The notes below the pieces were generated by a model that saw nothing but the letters and a program-made list of their open reading frames with translations, searched no databases and was not told the DNA's origin. A stretch of DNA of 64,000 bases, taken from contig NZ_CP051651.1 in the NCBI RefSeq assembly GCF_012848175.1, positions 4,041,501-4,105,500 of the forward strand, read 5' to 3'. The DNA is from Xanthomonas campestris pv. badrii (GTDB taxonomy: Bacteria > Pseudomonadota > Gammaproteobacteria > Xanthomonadales > Xanthomonadaceae). A program made the translations under genes and the position numbers. Shown here piece after piece: positions 61,927 through 64,000 of the stretch (position 1 is its first letter; the number at the start of each line of letters is the position of its first letter).

Positions 61927-63545
61927 ATGCAGCGCGCGCCGATGTCGTCATTACCGGTGGTGGGTTGGCCGGCCTAAGCCTGGCCTTGCAACTGAAGCAG
62001 CGCGACCCTGCGCTGGCCATCACGGTGCTGGAACGGCGCGCCCACCCGGTGCGCGAGGCCGCCTTCAAGGTGGGCGAATCCACGGTGGAGATCGGCGCGC
62101 ATTACTTCGCCCAGGTACTGGATCTGCGCGAGCATCTGGAGATCGAACAGATCCGCAAGTTCGGGTTCCGTTTCTTCTTCTCCGACAAGCGCGAAGACAT
62201 CGACCGTTGCACCGAACTGGGCGTGAGCAAGATCCTGCCGACGCCATCGTGGCAGATCGACCGCGGCCGCTTCGAAAACTTCCTTGGCGAGCGCGCCCGC
62301 GCGCAGGGCATCACCTTTATCGATGGCTGCAGCGTCAAGGGCGTGGACCTGGCCGAGGACGACGCCGACCATGCGGTGCGTTACGAGTGCGCCGGCACTG
62401 CCGGCACGCTGCAGGCGCGCTGGGTGGTGGACGCCAGCGGCCGCGCCGGCCTGCTCAAGCGCAAGCTCGGCCTGGCGCAGGACAACGCACACAATGCCAA
62501 CGCGGTGTGGTGGCGCGTGGAAGGCTTGATCGACCCCAACGGCTGGTCGCAGGACAGCAGCTGGCTGCAGCGCTGCACCCCGCCGGACCGCTGGCGTTCG
62601 ACCAATCACATGTGCGGGCCGGGCTATTGGTTCTGGCTGATTCCACTGTCGTCGGGAGCGCATTCGCTGGGCATCGTCTGCGATGCCGCGATGCATCCGC
62701 TGGAGACGATGAACACCCACGAAAAAGCCATGGACTGGCTGCGCCTGCATCAACCGCAGGTGGCCGCCACGCTCGACAGTGCGCACTACCGGCTGCAGGA
62801 TTTCCTGTTCCTGCGCAAGTTCTCCTATGGCTGCACGCAGGTGTTCTCCGCGCAGCGCTGGGCGCTCACCGGCGAGGCCGGCCTGTTCCTGGATCCGTTC
62901 TATTCGCCCGGCAGCGACTTCATCGCGATTTCCAACACCTATATCTGCGAGCTGATCGGCCGCGACCGCGCCGGCAAATCGCTCAGCCCGTATGTGGAGC
63001 TGTACCAGCAGCTGTATTTTTCGTTCTACGAAAACACCCTGACGCTGTACCAGGATCAATATGCCTTGTTCGGCGACGAGCAGGTCATGCCGGTCAAGGT
63101 GATCTGGGATTACACCTATTACTGGTCGCTGCTGGCGCCGCTGTTCTGCTCAGGGCGCATCGCCGACCTGAGCCTGCTGGCGCGCATGAAGGCAGACTTT
63201 TTCTACGCGCGCGACATGAATCTGGCCATGCAGCGCGTCTTGCACGACTGGGGCGTGCGCAACACCGAACAGGGCATCACCGGCAGCGATGGACGCCTGC
63301 TGGACCAGTATCTGATCGGCTGGTTCAACGAACTCAATGGCGCCTTGAACGACACCCTGGACGATGACGCCTTTGCCGCACGCATCCACCGCAACGTGGC
63401 GCAGATGGCGGTACTGGCCCGGGAAATCCTGCAGCAGGCACGCCAACGCCACCCGGAGCTGTCCGACCACGGCCTGGACGCGCTGACGGCCGATGCCAGC
63501 GGCGAGGCGATCCTGACCGCCACGTGGTACGCCGACGCGGCGTGA
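61923..63545 (+). CDS. Flavin-dependent halogenase, candidate pigment brominase
   Basis: 540 residues from ATG 61923. The FAD site is ITGGGLAGLSLALQLK and the conserved KVGESTVEIG follows. The position equivalent to PrnA Lys79 is Lys79 here as well (IRKFGFRF). The second signature is FLDPFYSPGSDFIAISN, in which the tryptophan-halogenase Glu is Tyr, as in halogenases acting on carrier-bound or phenolic substrates. WFWLIP is present. Xanthomonadins are brominated aryl-polyenes, so this enzyme is a strong candidate for the bromination step. Its flavin reductase is not in the window. Confidence 0.88.
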   Translation: MNAARADVVITGGGLAGLSLALQLKQRDPALAITVLERRAHPVREAAFKVGESTVEIGAHYFAQVLDLREHLEIEQIRKFGFRFFFSDKREDIDRCTELGVSKILPTPSWQIDRGRFENFLGERARAQGITFIDGCSVKGVDLAEDDADHAVRYECAGTAGTLQARWVVDASGRAGLLKRKLGLAQDNAHNANAVWWRVEGLIDPNGWSQDSSWLQRCTPPDRWRSTNHMCGPGYWFWLIPLSSGAHSLGIVCDAAMHPLETMNTHEKAMDWLRLHQPQVAATLDSAHYRLQDFLFLRKFSYGCTQVFSAQRWALTGEAGLFLDPFYSPGSDFIAISNTYICELIGRDRAGKSLSPYVELYQQLYFSFYENTLTLYQDQYALFGDEQVMPVKVIWDYTYYWSLLAPLFCSGRIADLSLLARMKADFFYARDMNLAMQRVLHDWGVRNTEQGITGSDGRLLDQYLIGWFNELNGALNDTLDDDAFAARIHRNVAQMAVLAREILQQARQRHPELSDHGLDALTADASGEAILTATWYADAA

Positions 63546-63841
63546 GTTTGAGCGCGCGCGCCGATGCGCGGCGAGTTTCGGCGTACAACGCACTTTTTCG
63601 AGCAGTACGTGCAGCACGTGAGCGCATTGGCATCCAGTGCGCAATGCCCCACCGGACAGTCAGTGGGCTGCTTTATTGAAAGCCCTGCGCACCGACCCTC
63701 TCGACTGGTCCTTGCCCGCCACCGTCGCGGGACCCTTGGCGGCATGGATGCCGCCACGGAGCTTACATGGATGTACTTGCAGCGTGTCCTGCGATGGTGG
63801 GCGGGCAAGGGCCCTGCAGCAAAGGCGCAGACCATCCGCTC

Positions 63842-64000
<159 letters not shown>

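Overview
The window looks like chromosomal DNA of a plant-associated Xanthomonas or a very close relative. The evidence is uniformly high GC, an aryl-polyene (xanthomonadin-type) biosynthesis block at the right end, several TonB-dependent receptors, a secreted pectate lyase and many dispersed palindromic intergenic repeats. No tRNA, rRNA, CRISPR array, phage or conjugative module was found. Species cannot be assigned from what is visible.

Left part (1-9 kb): the start of hemB, a small membrane protein, a lipoprotein and an AT-richer stretch with a small secreted cysteine-rich protein. A complete IS5-family element follows (2178-3338; matching inverted repeats, CTAG target duplication) whose transposase is split by a one-base frameshift. 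Next come a DUF885 putative peptidase, a secreted S9 dipeptidyl-peptidase-like enzyme and a YfcG-type glutathione S-transferase.

9-17 kb: a TonB-dependent receptor, a SapC-like protein, a JmjC/cupin-like protein and a flavin-dependent halogenase lie in one direction, followed by a lipoprotein carrying a C-terminal TonB domain. A palindrome overlapping the receptor promoter resembles a repressor operator. This is the best candidate for an incompletely described system.

17-31 kb: an ABC exporter with an adjacent lipoprotein hydrolase; an XRE regulator and membrane protein with an inverted-repeat operator candidate; a GH39-like enzyme; an RcnR-type metal sensor divergent from a DmeF-like Ni/Co exporter with two G/C-tract operators between them; a siderophore-receptor operon (DUF3088, receptor, PepSY protein) divergent from a GlxA-type regulator; and a ferredoxin-NADP reductase.

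31-43 kb: a YadGH-type ABC exporter translationally coupled to ketopantoate reductase, a dense palindromic repeat array, a PsiE-like membrane protein and pectate lyase. A 141-bp MITE-like element sits exactly on the lyase stop codon; a second copy lies at 17.1 kb. The nrdA-nrdB ribonucleotide reductase genes are followed by flavodoxin and thioredoxin-like genes that may be NrdI/NrdH-type partners.

43-59 kb: a TerC-like membrane protein, a Pat-type CoA-ligase-like/acetyltransferase, MgtE with a hairpin that would mask its ribosome-binding site, a Kef-type antiporter, and a leftward gene string YcgL - membrane ankyrin protein - LMW phosphatase - GH15 - zwf. The G6PDH carries a basic, histone-H1-like tail.

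59-64 kb: four overlapping genes (ketoacyl synthase, KS-like chain-length factor, GT2 glycosyltransferase, flavin halogenase), then a convergent FabG-type reductase cut by the window edge. This fits a section of the brominated aryl-polyene pigment cluster.
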